From Micromonospora echinospora (GTDB lineage Bacteria > Actinomycetota > Actinomycetes > Mycobacteriales > Micromonosporaceae): a DNA stretch of 64,000 nucleotides. Under the pieces are notes generated by a model that was not told the origin of the DNA, made no database searches, and saw nothing but the letters and a program-made list of their open reading frames with translations. Every line of letters starts with the position of its first letter. The first letter of the stretch is position 1. Location: NCBI RefSeq assembly GCF_014203425.1, contig NZ_JACHJC010000001.1:1488001-1552000 (forward strand), read 5' to 3'. The position numbers and the translations under genes were made by a program. Shown piece by piece: positions 1 to 7,978 of the stretch.

Positions 1-708
1 GCAGACACCGAGGAAGGCGGGGTCGGCGGCGGCACGGGCGCGCAGCGCGGCGAACGCCTTGATGTCGGAGACGTCGTCACCGAAGTACCAGGCGCCGCCG
101 GCGTCCCGGACCGTCTCGCCGATCACCATGCCCTTGTCCCGGTCGACAGGAGGCTTGAGTTCCAGCACCATCCGGCCCGGCTGGGCGCGCAGGCCCAGCC
201 GCTCGGCCTGGGCCCGGCCCCACTCCTGCACCAGCTCACCGAGCTGCGGGGCGGTACGCCAGTGCAGCGCGACGGAGAGCCGCTTGAACTCGACGAGCGC
301 GCCGGGCGGCAACTCGGCGCGGGCCTGCTCGGCCAGCTCGGACATGGTCGGCACCCAGGGCAGGGCGGCCGGCTCGGTGACCGTCTCGCCGCCGAAGTGG
401 CTGTGTTCCAGGCCGTAGAGCCCGTACAGGTCGATGCCGGTGAGGCCACCGAGGTGGTCACGGAGGAAATCCACCGGGCGGGCGGAGACGATGGCGATCC
501 GCCGCACGTGCGGGGCGAGCGCCTCCAGCGCGGTGAGCACGTTCGGCGCGGGCCGCACGGCCGTCGGGTCGTCGTCGACCGGCGCCAACGTGCCGTCGAA
601 GTCGAAGAAGAGCACGACGTCCCGTGCGCGGTCGGCGGTCGCACGCCAGGCGTGCTCCGCGTTCAACGGGGTCTTCGGCTGCTGGTTGCCCAGATTCAAC
701 GGCGGCAC
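1..708 (-). CDS. otsB: Trehalose-6-phosphate phosphatase, 3' end cut by window edge
   Basis: Dephosphorylates trehalose 6-phosphate to trehalose, a cytoplasmic osmolyte and carbon store. The visible 236 residues hold the HAD-superfamily nucleophile motif FFDFDGTLAPV (Asp36 and Asp38) and, near the cut end, YFGDDVSDIKAF, the acidic GDD(V)TD-type motif typical of OtsB. Asp36 is the expected phosphoaspartate. The frame is open to base 1, so the C-terminus lies outside. The start is taken as GTG at 708 because an in-frame stop lies at 778-780 and no ATG occurs between; the ribosome site is weak. The short N-terminal region before the HAD motif argues for a stand-alone phosphatase rather than an OtsA-OtsB fusion. 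Confidence 0.9.
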   Translation of the reverse strand, partial: MPPLNLGNQQPKTPLNAEHAWRATADRARDVVLFFDFDGTLAPVDDDPTAVRPAPNVLTALEALAPHVRRIAIVSARPVDFLRDHLGGLTGIDLYGLYGLEHSHFGGETVTEPAALPWVPTMSELAEQARAELPPGALVEFKRLSVALHWRTAPQLGELVQEWGRAQAERLGLRAQPGRMVLELKPPVDRDKGMVIGETVRDAGGAWYFGDDVSDIKAFAALRARAAADPAFLGVC

Positions 709-777
709 GCGCGTCAGCGTACCCCGCGTCCGGCGGCGTATTCGTGGCCGAGATGTGACGTCGAAACGGCGTGGGGG

Positions 778-1131
778 TCAGCGTTCGGCGGCTCCTCGTC
801 CCCGGCGCCCGAACGGCACCACTGCCGCGTCCTGCCCGTGGCTGAGCAGGTAGCCCTCCACGAAGCCGGTGTTGCGGTCGCCGGTGTGCGCCTCGATCTC
901 GTTGAGCCGCGCCACCAGGAACTCGGTGAGCGCGCTGACCCGGTCGTTGAGACGATCGTGCAGCTCGGCGACGACGGCGAGGATCACCGCGGTGCCGGCC
1001 GTGGTGAGCGCGAAGAGGTTGACGACCAGGGGAAGCTGCCCGCCGTCCAGTACGCCGACCACCACGTTGCCGGTCACGCACGATGTCAGCGACACCACCG
1101 CGACCACGACTGCCAACCATTTCAGGGTCAT
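778..1131 (-). CDS. Small two-helix membrane protein, unknown function
   Basis: A 117-residue protein that I cannot assign to a family. It opens with a hydrophobic helix (MTLKWLAVVVAVVSLTSC), has a second hydrophobic helix (LPLVVNLFALTTAGTAVILAV) and then a charged, helical, probably cytoplasmic tail (LHDRLNDRVSALTEFLVARL). The ATG at 1131 is chosen because a strong Shine-Dalgarno (AGAAGGAGGGG) sits just upstream; a longer frame to 1326 has no such support. The Cys in SLTSC resembles a lipobox, so a lipoprotein is possible, though the second helix argues for a plain membrane protein. It stands alone between otsB and the XRE regulator on the same strand. Confidence 0.7.
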   Translation of the reverse strand: MTLKWLAVVVAVVSLTSCVTGNVVVGVLDGGQLPLVVNLFALTTAGTAVILAVVAELHDRLNDRVSALTEFLVARLNEIEAHTGDRNTGFVEGYLLSHGQDAAVVPFGRRGRGAAER

Positions 1132-1294
1132 GGACAGACCCCTCCTTCTGTCCCGCAGGGCTGGGTTCGGCTGTGTCCCGTCCCCCCGCCGATGACGAGC
1201 CCCTAGCAGTACAAACGTGGACGCTAGCGGGTCCGTTCCGTCCCCGAGGCGAAACGATCGGGCCCGACCTTCCGTTCTTTCGCCATCTGAGGAA

Positions 1295-1735
1295 CTACCC
1301 GGCTTGTTTACCCCTATTTCGGACACCGCCCGGCAGAGTCGGGCGGTATGCGAGGTAACGGATGGTTTCTCGAATGTGGAACTTCTCCGCGTCCGACACG
1401 GTCGGGTCGACCAGCCGGCGCAGCAGCGCCTCCACGTCCGGGTCCATCGGCGGTGGGGTGGGCGTGGCCCGTGGGCCGGCGGCGCGGTCCCAGCCGAGCG
1501 CTATGAAGGCGGCGGCCGGATCGAGCCCCAGGCCCTCGCAGAAGGCGACCACCCGCTCGGCCTCCGGGTCGCTGGCCCAGTCCCCGCGGACCCAGCGGTT
1601 GATGGTCTGACGGGAGACGCCTGTGCGCCGGGAAACCTCGGTGCCGCTCCAGGCCCGCAGCGCTCGCGCGTCGTCGAGGGCACGGCGGACGAAGGTGGCG
1701 AAGGCGATCTTCCGCGCGTTGGCCGTCTCGGTCAC
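1295..1735 (-). CDS. XRE-family helix-turn-helix transcriptional regulator
   Basis: A 146-residue probable DNA-binding protein. The segment TEVSRRTGVSRQTINRWVRG is a canonical lambda-repressor-type helix-turn-helix, followed by a helical bundle (EAERVVAFCEGLGLDPAAAF) usual in actinobacterial XRE regulators, and a C-terminal segment of unknown role. The GTG at 1735 is chosen because protein-like sequence (TETANARKIAFATFVRRAL) starts there; the frame stays open to an ATG at 1921, but that extra 62 residues look non-coding. The divergent upstream region to 1999 holds a repeated 17-nt motif that may be its operator. No effector domain is visible, so the signal sensed is unknown. Confidence 0.8.
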   Translation of the reverse strand: MTETANARKIAFATFVRRALDDARALRAWSGTEVSRRTGVSRQTINRWVRGDWASDPEAERVVAFCEGLGLDPAAAFIALGWDRAAGPRATPTPPPMDPDVEALLRRLVDPTVSDAEKFHIRETIRYLAYRPTLPGGVRNRGKQAG

Positions 1736-1909
1736 CCCGTGACGGTACGGCCAGTCGGTCCCGTCGGGCGGTCTCGGCACGCTGCTGTCACGCCGACGTG
1801 ACGGCGATCGCGCATTTCCGGTAAACGATCCAGTGCTGCTTCTGAGGGGTGTCACCTGGGCAGAATAGATGGACACGAGTACGGCGGCAAAGGCCTGAAA
1901 AGCTGATAC

Positions 1910-1954
1910 TGTCACGCTCATGAGACAACTTACGGTGTGTCACGTGCTTGAGAC
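1910..1954. promoter_or_regulatory. Imperfect 17-nt direct repeat in divergent promoter region
   Basis: TGTCACGCTCATGAGAC (1910-1926) and TGTCACGTGCTTGAGAC (1938-1954) are 14/17 identical and 28 bp apart, between the XRE gene and the gene at 2000. Spacing near three helical turns suggests two sites for one protein on the same DNA face. The XRE regulator next door is the natural candidate; this is inference. Confidence 0.4.
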
Positions 1955-1999
1955 GACGAGTGCTCACATGCGTCACTCCGCGGGTGCCGAGGGGGTTTC

Positions 2000-2341
2000 G
2001 TGACCGAGCTCGCGACCCGTGCCCAGGCCTTCGGGCTGATCGCGGAAGGCGTGTCCGCCGGGCTGAGCGCCCCGTGGCGTCTCTATCTCGCCCGGGGTTG
2101 CCGGTACCTCTCGCTCAGCGTCGGTGACCGGGGGGAGTGGGACGCCTGGCGTACCCACCTCGGCTGTCCCGAGCTGAGCGTCCGGGTGTACGACTCCGGC
2201 GGCGAGATCCGCCGGGCGTCGGTGGCCGAGGTCATCCTCGACGGCTGCCGGATCAGCGTCGAGCTGGTCGAGGAGGTCGGCACCGACGACCTGGAGCGGC
2301 TGCTGGTGGTCGACCCGCTGCCCGGGGCGGACGAGCGATGA
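2000..2341 (+). CDS. Conserved-looking small protein, unknown function
   Basis: A 113-residue soluble, acidic protein with no family I recognise. It has alternating hydrophobic and charged segments compatible with a small alpha/beta fold (SVRVYDSGGEIRRASVAEVIL, ISVELVEEVG) and no membrane segment or signal peptide. GTG at 2000 is preceded by GAGGGGG at a workable distance. Its stop overlaps the ATG of the next gene (ATGA), so the two are translationally coupled and probably work together. It is divergent from the XRE regulator across about 260 bp that contains a repeated motif, so regulator control is plausible. Confidence 0.65.
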   Translation: MTELATRAQAFGLIAEGVSAGLSAPWRLYLARGCRYLSLSVGDRGEWDAWRTHLGCPELSVRVYDSGGEIRRASVAEVILDGCRISVELVEEVGTDDLERLLVVDPLPGADER

Positions 2342-2763
2342 CCCCTTTTCTCGCCGTGGTCCTCGTGCTGGTGCTCGGCTCCACCTGCTATGCGGCCGGT
2401 CGCCTGCACGGGCAGCTGAGCTACCGCATCGGCTACCGGTTCGGCTACCGGCAGGGCTACTTCGACGGTGACCGGGGCGCCTGGAACCGCCGCCGTCGGG
2501 ACGCCCAGGCCGCCATCGCCTCGGCGCTGTCCGCTCCCGGCGCGACTGTGGTGACGTCGGCCGGGCGCTCGGCCGTGCCGTTCGCCGGCACCGCCGTACC
2601 GGCCGCTGTCGCCGCCCGGTCCGGCTCCGCCCCGGCCGTACGGGTCACCGCCACCGCTCAGCTCGGCGCGGTGGGGCGGGCGGGCACCACGTACACCGGA
2701 TCGTCGTTCGGCGCGACCGGTGGCGGCCCGAGGGCCGGCACGCTGGCGCGGCGGCCGGGCTGA
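2338..2763 (+). CDS. Small membrane-anchored protein, unknown function
   Basis: A 141-residue protein that begins with one N-terminal hydrophobic helix (TPFLAVVLVLVLGSTCYAA) followed by a Tyr/Gly/Arg-rich stretch (YRIGYRFGYRQGYFDGDRG) with a repeated (Y/F)RxGY pattern and then an Ala/Val/Thr-rich low-complexity tail. It is probably an exported or membrane-anchored protein with its tail outside or in the cytosol depending on topology. It starts by ATGA overlap with the upstream gene. No catalytic motif is visible and I do not recognise the family. A perfect 14-bp stem follows it. Confidence 0.6.
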   Translation: MTPFLAVVLVLVLGSTCYAAGRLHGQLSYRIGYRFGYRQGYFDGDRGAWNRRRRDAQAAIASALSAPGATVVTSAGRSAVPFAGTAVPAAVAARSGSAPAVRVTATAQLGAVGRAGTTYTGSSFGATGGGPRAGTLARRPG

Positions 2764-2791
2764 GGCCCGCACCGCGACGCCGACCGTGGCG

Positions 2792-2832
2792 ACCGGCCGG
2801 GATGCGCGCAGGGGGCATGCATCCCGGCCGGT
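2792..2832 (+). terminator. Hairpin terminator, 14-bp stem
   Basis: ACCGGCCGGGATGC (2792-2805) pairs perfectly with GCATCCCGGCCGGT (2819-2832) across a 13-nt loop, 28 bp after the stop at 2763. There is no U tract, as is common for high-GC actinobacterial terminators. Confidence 0.6.
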
Positions 2833-2935
2833 TCCGGTCCGCCCGTCACCCGAACAGGTGTACGTCCGGCGACTGTCACACGATGATCCACGCGCGCCTC
2901 TAGCCCCGCGGCCCCTCGGCGATTAGCGTCTAGGC

Positions 2936-3079
2936 ATGGCGCGGGGTTTTCCCGGGCCAGCCGGACAGCCCGGACCTGCGTCCTCGCACACGGGGCCCGC
3001 ATCCGACCCCGTGTCCACCGGGCACCGGAAGAGGCGGAACTCGGGTGGCCGGGTGCCCATCCGCGGAGCAGGCCTGTGA
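2936..3079 (+). CDS. Possible 47-codon leaderless uORF ahead of the PIN-PhoH gene
   Basis: An ATG at 2936 lies exactly 6 nt after a TAGCGT box (2924-2929), the geometry of a leaderless transcript. The frame runs 47 codons, Gly/Pro/Ser/Arg-rich (starts [14 protein letters not shown], ends [11 protein letters not shown]), and its TGA overlaps the GTG start of the PIN-PhoH gene (GTGA). It could be a real small protein, or a device that coupled-translates the ATPase gene. Composition is low-complexity, so the peptide itself may not matter. Alternatively the TAGCGT box simply gives a 140-nt leader. Confidence 0.35.
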   Translation: MARGFPGPAGQPGPASSHTGPASDPVSTGHRKRRNSGGRVPIRGAGL

Positions 3080-4482
3080 CCACACGCCGTACCCCCGCCG
3101 GAGCCGAGCAGAGCCCGGCCGCGACCGCCCCGACCCGCCGGACCACCCGCAGCCGCCGGAGCGCCGCTGCCGAGGCCGAGGAGCCCCGACCAGCCGGCCC
3201 GGCCTTCGTCCTGGACACCTCGGTCCTCCTCTCCGACCCGGCGGCGTTCCACCGCTTCGCCGAGCACGAGGTGGTGCTGCCGCTGGTGGTCATCTCCGAG
3301 CTGGAGGGCAAGCGGCACCATCCCGAGCTGGGCTGGTTCGCCCGCCAGTCGCTGCGCATGCTCGACGAACTGCGGGTGCGGCACGGCCGGCTGGACCGAC
3401 CGGTGCCCGCCAACGAGCAGGGCGGCACGCTGCGGGTGGAGCTGAACCACACCGACGACGGCGTGCTGCCGCCCGGCTTCCGCAACGAGTCGAACGACGC
3501 GCGCATCCTGTCTGTGGCGCTCAACCTGGCCGCCGAGGGGCGTGAGGTCACGCTCGTCAGCAAGGACATGCCGCTGCGGGTGAAGGCGGCCTCGGTCGGC
3601 CTGCGTGCCGACGAGTACCGGCACGGCCAGGCCAGCGACCCGACCTGGACCGGTATGGCCGAACTGGACCTGTCCGAGGAGGAGATCGGCCGGCTGTACG
3701 CGGGCGAGACGCTCGACGTCGACGCCGCGGCGGGCCTGCCCTGCCACACCGGCCTGGTGCTGCAGTCCGGGCGCGGCTCGGCGCTGGGCCGGGTGCTGCC
3801 GGACAAGACGATCCGGCTGGTGCGGGGCGACCGGGAGGCGTTCGGCGTGCACGGCCGCTCGGCGGAGCAGCGGGTCGCGCTCGACCTGCTGCTGGACGAG
3901 TCGATCGGCATCGTCTCGCTCGGTGGCCGGGCCGGCACCGGCAAGTCCGCGCTGGCGCTCTGCGCCGGCCTGGAGGCGGTGATGGAGCGGCGCCGGCACA
4001 AGAAGGTGATCGTGTTCCGCCCGCTGTACGCGGTGGGCGGTCAGGAGCTCGGCTACCTGCCCGGCTCGGAGTCGGAGAAGATGTCGCCCTGGGCGCAGGC
4101 CGTCTTCGACACGCTCGGCTCGGTGGTGCACGAGAACGTGCTGGAGGAGGTGACCTCGCGCGGGCTGCTGGAGGTGCTGCCGCTTACCCACATCCGCGGC
4201 CGGAGCCTGCACGACGCGTTCGTCATCGTCGACGAGGCCCAGTCGCTGGAGCGGGGCGTTCTGCTCACCGTGCTGTCCCGGATCGGTGAGGGGTCGCGGG
4301 TGGTGCTCACCCATGACGTGGCGCAGCGGGACAATCTGCGGGTCGGCCGGCACGACGGGGTGACCGCGGTGATCGAGGCGCTGAAGGGGCATCCCCTCTT
4401 CGCGCACGTCACGCTCAGCCGATCGGAGCGTTCTCCGATCGCCGCCATGGTCACCGACCTGCTGGAGGACATCCCCGGCTGA
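3076..4482 (+). CDS. PIN-domain PhoH-family ATPase/ribonuclease (PhoH2-like)
   Basis: A 468-residue two-domain protein. Residues about 43-180 form a PIN nuclease domain ([11 protein letters not shown] with Asp47, [30 protein letters not shown]). Residues about 255-468 are a PhoH P-loop ATPase with Walker [10 protein letters not shown] (283-291) and Walker B VIVDEAQ (382-388), plus SERSPIA near the end. Family members of this architecture act as ATP-dependent RNA helicases/ribonucleases, and relatives in mycobacteria are described as a toxin-like module. The N-terminal 40 residues are Arg/Ala/Thr-rich and disordered-looking. GTG at 3076 follows GGAGCAGG and overlaps the stop of a possible 47-codon uORF. 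Stand-alone otherwise. Confidence 0.9.
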   Translation: MTTRRTPAGAEQSPAATAPTRRTTRSRRSAAAEAEEPRPAGPAFVLDTSVLLSDPAAFHRFAEHEVVLPLVVISELEGKRHHPELGWFARQSLRMLDELRVRHGRLDRPVPANEQGGTLRVELNHTDDGVLPPGFRNESNDARILSVALNLAAEGREVTLVSKDMPLRVKAASVGLRADEYRHGQASDPTWTGMAELDLSEEEIGRLYAGETLDVDAAAGLPCHTGLVLQSGRGSALGRVLPDKTIRLVRGDREAFGVHGRSAEQRVALDLLLDESIGIVSLGGRAGTGKSALALCAGLEAVMERRRHKKVIVFRPLYAVGGQELGYLPGSESEKMSPWAQAVFDTLGSVVHENVLEEVTSRGLLEVLPLTHIRGRSLHDAFVIVDEAQSLERGVLLTVLSRIGEGSRVVLTHDVAQRDNLRVGRHDGVTAVIEALKGHPLFAHVTLSRSERSPIAAMVTDLLEDIPG

Positions 4483-4518
4483 GCGCAGCCTTTGCCCCAT
4501 TTTGTTTATATTTTAAAG

Positions 4519-4532
4519 GTGACGCAGATCAC
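4519..4532. promoter_or_regulatory. CRP/Cmr-like binding site GTGA-N6-TCAC
   Basis: GTGACGCAGATCAC at 4519-4532 has the GTGA-N6-TCAC core of CRP-family operators. The symmetry extends outward (AAAGGTGA on the left, TCACTTTT on the right, one mismatch), within an AT-rich patch (4500-4540) that contrasts with the surroundings. It lies about 185 bp upstream of the lytic transglycosylase-like gene at 4717. In mycobacteria the CRP homologue controls an rpf gene, so control of this cell-wall gene by cAMP/CRP is a sensible inference. Confidence 0.55.
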
Positions 4533-4716
4533 TTTTAGGCCCCGCCATTTCCCACCGGCCTCACTGTGCGCAATGGTGTCCATCGAGCGTCACCGACCAC
4601 TCGGGAGCCGTACACGCCCCGCAGTCACACCGGTACCGGAGCGCTCGCGGCACGTCGGCGCGGCCCGGTGAGGCCACGCGCGTGCCGCGTCCCTGCCCCC
4701 GACGAAGGGAAACTTC

Positions 4717-5400
4717 GTGACTCGGCTGTGGAGCCGGTTCGGCGCCCGCACCGCCGCTGTCGCACTGCTCTCCGTGGGCGTGGCCGGCGGCTTCTACCTG
4801 GGCGAGGATCGCCAGACCCAGCAGCAGGGCCTGACCGCGCAGGTCGGCCTGGAGGTCGACCAGGCGGAGTACGCGTACCAGCGCGAACGGCTGTCCGACC
4901 ACCGCGTGGACTCGTCCCGGCAGCGTGCCGCCGAGTACCAGGCGAAGCTGCGTGCCGCCGCGGCGGCGAAGGAAGCCGCCGAGCGGGCCAAGAAGGCCGA
5001 GGCGGCCGCCGCCACCCGCAAGAAGGAGCGGGAAGCGGCGGAGAGCGAGACGAAGGTCAAGCCGTACAACGGGCCGATCCCGTCCTCGTGCGCGGAGTAC
5101 AGCGGCAACCGGAAGATCGGTTGCGCCATCATGCTCCAAAAGGGCTTCGGCATCGACCAGTTCCCCTGCCTGGACAAGCTCTGGACCAAGGAGAGCGGCT
5201 GGAACCCGAAGGCTTCCAACAGCTCCTCCGGGGCCTACGGAATCCCGCAGGCGGTGCCGGGCAACAAGATGAGCTCGGTGGCCGACGACTGGAAGACCAA
5301 CCCGGCGACCCAGATCACGTGGGGTCTCGGCTACATCAAGGGCCGGTACGACACCCCGTGCGGCGCCTGGCAGAAGTCGCAGAGTTCAGGCTGGTACTGA
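4717..5400 (+). CDS. Secreted transglycosylase-like (lysozyme-fold) protein
   Basis: A 227-residue exported protein. An N-terminal hydrophobic segment (AAVALLSVGVAGGFYLG) is followed by an Ala/Lys/Glu-rich coiled coil (about residues 45-115; AAAAAKEAAERAKKAEAAAATRK interrupted) and a C-terminal lytic-transglycosylase/lysozyme-like domain: WTKESGWNPKASNSSSGAYGIPQA is the catalytic Glu and SSGAYGIPQ motif, and WGLGYIKGRYDTPCGAW is the typical closing segment. It should cut or remodel peptidoglycan outside the membrane. GTG at 4717 follows an AAGGGAAA ribosome site that sits in the loop of a 5-bp hairpin. The 234-bp upstream region carries a CRP-like site; a perfect 20-bp terminator follows. Confidence 0.85.
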   Translation: MTRLWSRFGARTAAVALLSVGVAGGFYLGEDRQTQQQGLTAQVGLEVDQAEYAYQRERLSDHRVDSSRQRAAEYQAKLRAAAAAKEAAERAKKAEAAAATRKKEREAAESETKVKPYNGPIPSSCAEYSGNRKIGCAIMLQKGFGIDQFPCLDKLWTKESGWNPKASNSSSGAYGIPQAVPGNKMSSVADDWKTNPATQITWGLGYIKGRYDTPCGAWQKSQSSGWY

Positions 5401-5406
5401 CCTTGT

Positions 5407-5452
5407 GACGACGGCGGGACACCCGGGCAGAACCGGGTGTCCCGCCGTCGTC
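5407..5452 (+). terminator. Strong hairpin, perfect 20-bp stem
   Basis: Arms at 5407-5426 and 5433-5452 are perfect 20-nt inverted repeats (GACGACGGCGGGACACCCGG and its complement) with a 6-nt loop, 6 bp after the stop of the transglycosylase-like gene. It isolates that gene from the rhomboid gene downstream. Confidence 0.85.
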
Positions 5453-5503
5453 GTACCCGGCCTCGACTGGCGGCCAGCCACTTTTACTGATAGCTCTTGG
5501 TAG

Positions 5504-6163
5504 GTGACCTGGCACGACAACCCACGAGGCGGCGACCCTCACCGGTTCGGCACCGATGCGTTCTACGCGGCGCTCGGCCGGGCCTTCGTCGCCATGTGCG
5601 CGGTCGTGCCGGTGCTGTTCGTCATCGAGGCCCTCGACGTCGGCCTGCGACTCGGCCTGGACTACACCGCCGGCATCATCCCGCAGCGGATCCAGGGCCT
5701 GGACGGTGTCTTCTTCTCACCCTTCCTGCACGCCGGCTGGAACCACCTCTACAGCAACAGCATCCCGCTGATCCTGCTGGGCACGTTCGTGCTCGCCGCG
5801 GGCACGCGCCGGTTCCTCTGGTCCACCGGTGTCATCATCCTGGTCAGCGGCCTGGGCGTCTGGTTCACCGGCTCGCCCAACTCGGTGGTGGTCGGCGCCA
5901 GCGGCGTGATCTTCGGCTACCTCGGCATCCTGCTCACCCGCGGCATCGTTGAGCGGAGCTGGTGGAACTTCGCCGTCGGCCTGCTCGTCGGGTTGCTCTA
6001 CGGCTGGCAACTGCTGGGCATCCTCCCCACCGACGAGCGCGTCTCCTGGCAGGGCCACCTGTTCGGGCTGCTCGGCGGCGTGGTCGCGGCGATCCTGTTC
6101 CGTCGCCGCAGGGACACCGACGACGTGGACCGCCTCGGCTCACCCAGGATGACGCTGCCCTGA
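5504..6163 (+). CDS. Rhomboid-family intramembrane serine protease
   Basis: A 219-residue polytopic membrane protein with about six hydrophobic helices. The rhomboid catalytic dyad is visible: the GASGVIFG motif (Ser133) and GHLFGLLGG (His185), plus HAGWNHLYSN (His77, Asn80, His81, Asn85) in the second conserved helix, where rhomboids carry their oxyanion-hole residues. It should cleave substrate transmembrane segments inside the bilayer; substrates cannot be predicted. GTG at 5504 has no Shine-Dalgarno but TAGCTC ends 7 nt upstream, compatible with a leaderless transcript. Monocistronic, with the strong terminator of the previous gene just upstream. Confidence 0.92.
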   Translation: MTWHDNPRGGDPHRFGTDAFYAALGRAFVAMCAVVPVLFVIEALDVGLRLGLDYTAGIIPQRIQGLDGVFFSPFLHAGWNHLYSNSIPLILLGTFVLAAGTRRFLWSTGVIILVSGLGVWFTGSPNSVVVGASGVIFGYLGILLTRGIVERSWWNFAVGLLVGLLYGWQLLGILPTDERVSWQGHLFGLLGGVVAAILFRRRRDTDDVDRLGSPRMTLP

Positions 6164-6269
6164 CGGCACGTTGATCGAACAGCGGGACGTGCTTGCCCGC
6201 GGCCGACCACCCGCCTACCGTTTCGGCATCAGCGTGGGTTGATCCCGAAGCGGAAAGTGACGGTGAGCC

Positions 6270-7238
6270 ATGCGCGAGGTCGATGTCGCCGTGATCGGGG
6301 CCGGTCCCGCCGGGCTCTTCGCCGCCTACTACGCCGGATTTCGCGGGCTCTCCGTGTCGGTGATCGACGCGCTGCCCGAGCCGGGCGGTCAGATCACCGC
6401 GATGTACCCGGAGAAGCTGATCCTCGACGTCGCCGGCTTCCCCGCGATCAAGGGTCGTGAGCTGGTCGCGAACCTGGTCGCCCAGGCCGCGCCGTTCCAC
6501 CCCGACTACCAGCTCGGCGTACGCGCGGAAAAGCTGTCCTACCTCGACGGCCGGCCGGTGCTCGGCCTGGCCGGCGGTGAGCAGCTGAGCTGCGGCGCGG
6601 TGGTCGTCACCGGCGGGCTCGGCAGCTTCACGCCCCGGCCGCTGCCGGTCGCGGAGAGCTTCACCGGCGGCGGGATCGTCTACTTCGTGCCGCAGCCGAC
6701 CGAGCTGACCGACCGGCACGTGCTCATCGTGGGCGGCGGCGACTCGGCGTTCGACTGGGCCGCCACGCTCGCGCCGCTGGCCCGGTCGGTGACGCTCGTG
6801 CACCGGCGGGACCGCTTCCGGGCGCACGCCGCCACCATCGAGCGGGTCCGCGCGCTGCCGGTGCGGATCGTCGTCAACGCCGAGGTGAGCCGGCTGTACG
6901 GCGAGGAGACCGTCACCGGCGCGGAGCTGACCGTACGCGGCGGCGAGGTGGAGACGCTGCCGGTGGACACGGTCGTGGCCGCGCTCGGCTTCACCGCCGA
7001 CCTCGGCCCGCTCGCCGAGTGGGGGCTGAACATCGACCGGCGGCACATCGTGGTGGACAGCGCGATGGCCACCAACCTGCCCCGGGTGTTCGCGGCCGGG
7101 GACATCACCGAGTACCCGGGCAAGGTCCGCCTGATCGCCACCGGCTTCGGCGAGGCGGCCACCGCTGTGAACAACGCGGCTGTCGTCATCGACCCGACCG
7201 CGCACCTGTTCCCCGGTCACTCCTCCGACGGCACCTGA
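6270..7238 (+). CDS. Thioredoxin-reductase-like ferredoxin-NADP reductase
   Basis: A 322-residue cytoplasmic flavoprotein. It has the FAD-binding VIGAGPAGLFAAYYAG near the N-terminus, the NAD(P)H-binding VLIVGGGDSAFDWA in the middle, and the FAD-contacting VFAAGDITEYPGKVRLIATGFGEA at the C-terminus. The CxxC pair of thioredoxin reductase is absent from the central domain, so it belongs with the TrxR-like ferredoxin/flavodoxin-NADP reductases (YumC type), which pass electrons from NADPH to ferredoxin or run the reverse. The length matches that family. Start is ATG at 6270. No ferredoxin gene lies nearby. The exact acceptor cannot be told from sequence. Confidence 0.85.
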   Translation: MREVDVAVIGAGPAGLFAAYYAGFRGLSVSVIDALPEPGGQITAMYPEKLILDVAGFPAIKGRELVANLVAQAAPFHPDYQLGVRAEKLSYLDGRPVLGLAGGEQLSCGAVVVTGGLGSFTPRPLPVAESFTGGGIVYFVPQPTELTDRHVLIVGGGDSAFDWAATLAPLARSVTLVHRRDRFRAHAATIERVRALPVRIVVNAEVSRLYGEETVTGAELTVRGGEVETLPVDTVVAALGFTADLGPLAEWGLNIDRRHIVVDSAMATNLPRVFAAGDITEYPGKVRLIATGFGEAATAVNNAAVVIDPTAHLFPGHSSDGT

Positions 7239-7251
7239 CGCCTGATCGGCG

Positions 7252-7938
7252 TCAGGGCAGGCCGATGAGGTCTGCCATCAGGTTGATCTGGTGGTCGAAG
7301 TACTCGTCGCGGTGCGGCAGCGCCCGGTTGATCCGGCCGAACAACTCGAAGCTGATCAGCCCGAACAGCTGGGTCCAGCCGGCCATGCCTCGGGCCAGCA
7401 GCGCGGGCGGCACGTCCATGCCGATCTGCTCGACCAGTTCGGTCACGTCGCCGCGCAGCGGTTCGGGCAGGTCCTCGTCGGGCGGGGCGAGCCGTCCGGT
7501 GGCCAGGCCGTCGCGCAGGATGCCGATCAGGGTCACCGGTGGGCGCTGGGCCGGCACGACCGTGTCGTCGGGGGCCGCGTACCCGGGCACCGGGCTGCCG
7601 TAGAGCAGCGCGTATTCGGCGGGGTGGGCCAGCGCCCAGGCGCGGGCGGCCCGGCAGGCGGCGAGCCAGCGTCCGCGCAGGTCGGCCGGGTCCTCGGCGG
7701 CGTCGGCCGCCTCCACCGTGTCGCCGAGCGCGTCGTACGCCTCCAGGATCAGCGCGGTGAGCAGGTCGTCGCGGCTGGGGAAGTAGCGGTAGATCGCCGA
7801 GGAGACCATGCCGAGGTCCCGGGCGACCGCGCGCAGCGAGAGGTTCGCGCCGTCGGTGTCCAGGTGGCGGCGGGCCACCGTCTTGATCTCTTCGATCATC
7901 CCGGCGCGGACCCGGGCGCGCAGTGAGGGAGCGACCAT
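7252..7938 (-). CDS. TetR/AcrR-family transcriptional regulator
   Basis: A 228-residue regulator. Residues 33-60 (LSLRAVARDLGMVSSAIYRY then FPSRDDLL) are the TetR helix-turn-helix, and the C-terminal part contains a WHG-type ligand domain seen in TetR proteins of actinobacteria (LYGSPVPGY, AGWTQLFGLISFELFG). ATG at 7938 follows a GTGAGGG ribosome site; longer frames to 8256 run through the neighbour's promoter and gene. It is divergent from the epimerase gene at 8078 and probably represses it and itself through the TGCTCT repeats between them. Confidence 0.9.
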   Translation of the reverse strand: MVAPSLRARVRAGMIEEIKTVARRHLDTDGANLSLRAVARDLGMVSSAIYRYFPSRDDLLTALILEAYDALGDTVEAADAAEDPADLRGRWLAACRAARAWALAHPAEYALLYGSPVPGYAAPDDTVVPAQRPPVTLIGILRDGLATGRLAPPDEDLPEPLRGDVTELVEQIGMDVPPALLARGMAGWTQLFGLISFELFGRINRALPHRDEYFDHQINLMADLIGLP

Positions 7939-7978
7939 GCCCTCACTCTGCCACGGATGAGAGCGGCAATCAAAAGAG

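Noticed and set aside
1736..1921. Longer N-terminus of the XRE regulator from the ATG at 1921
   Set aside because: The extra 62 residues look non-coding and the region holds the divergent promoter repeats.
4533..4716. A c-di-AMP (ydaO) riboswitch in the leader of the lysozyme-like gene
   Set aside because: This switch often precedes such genes in actinobacteria, but the conserved GGGGAACC and GGGUGAAUC-like segments are not present.
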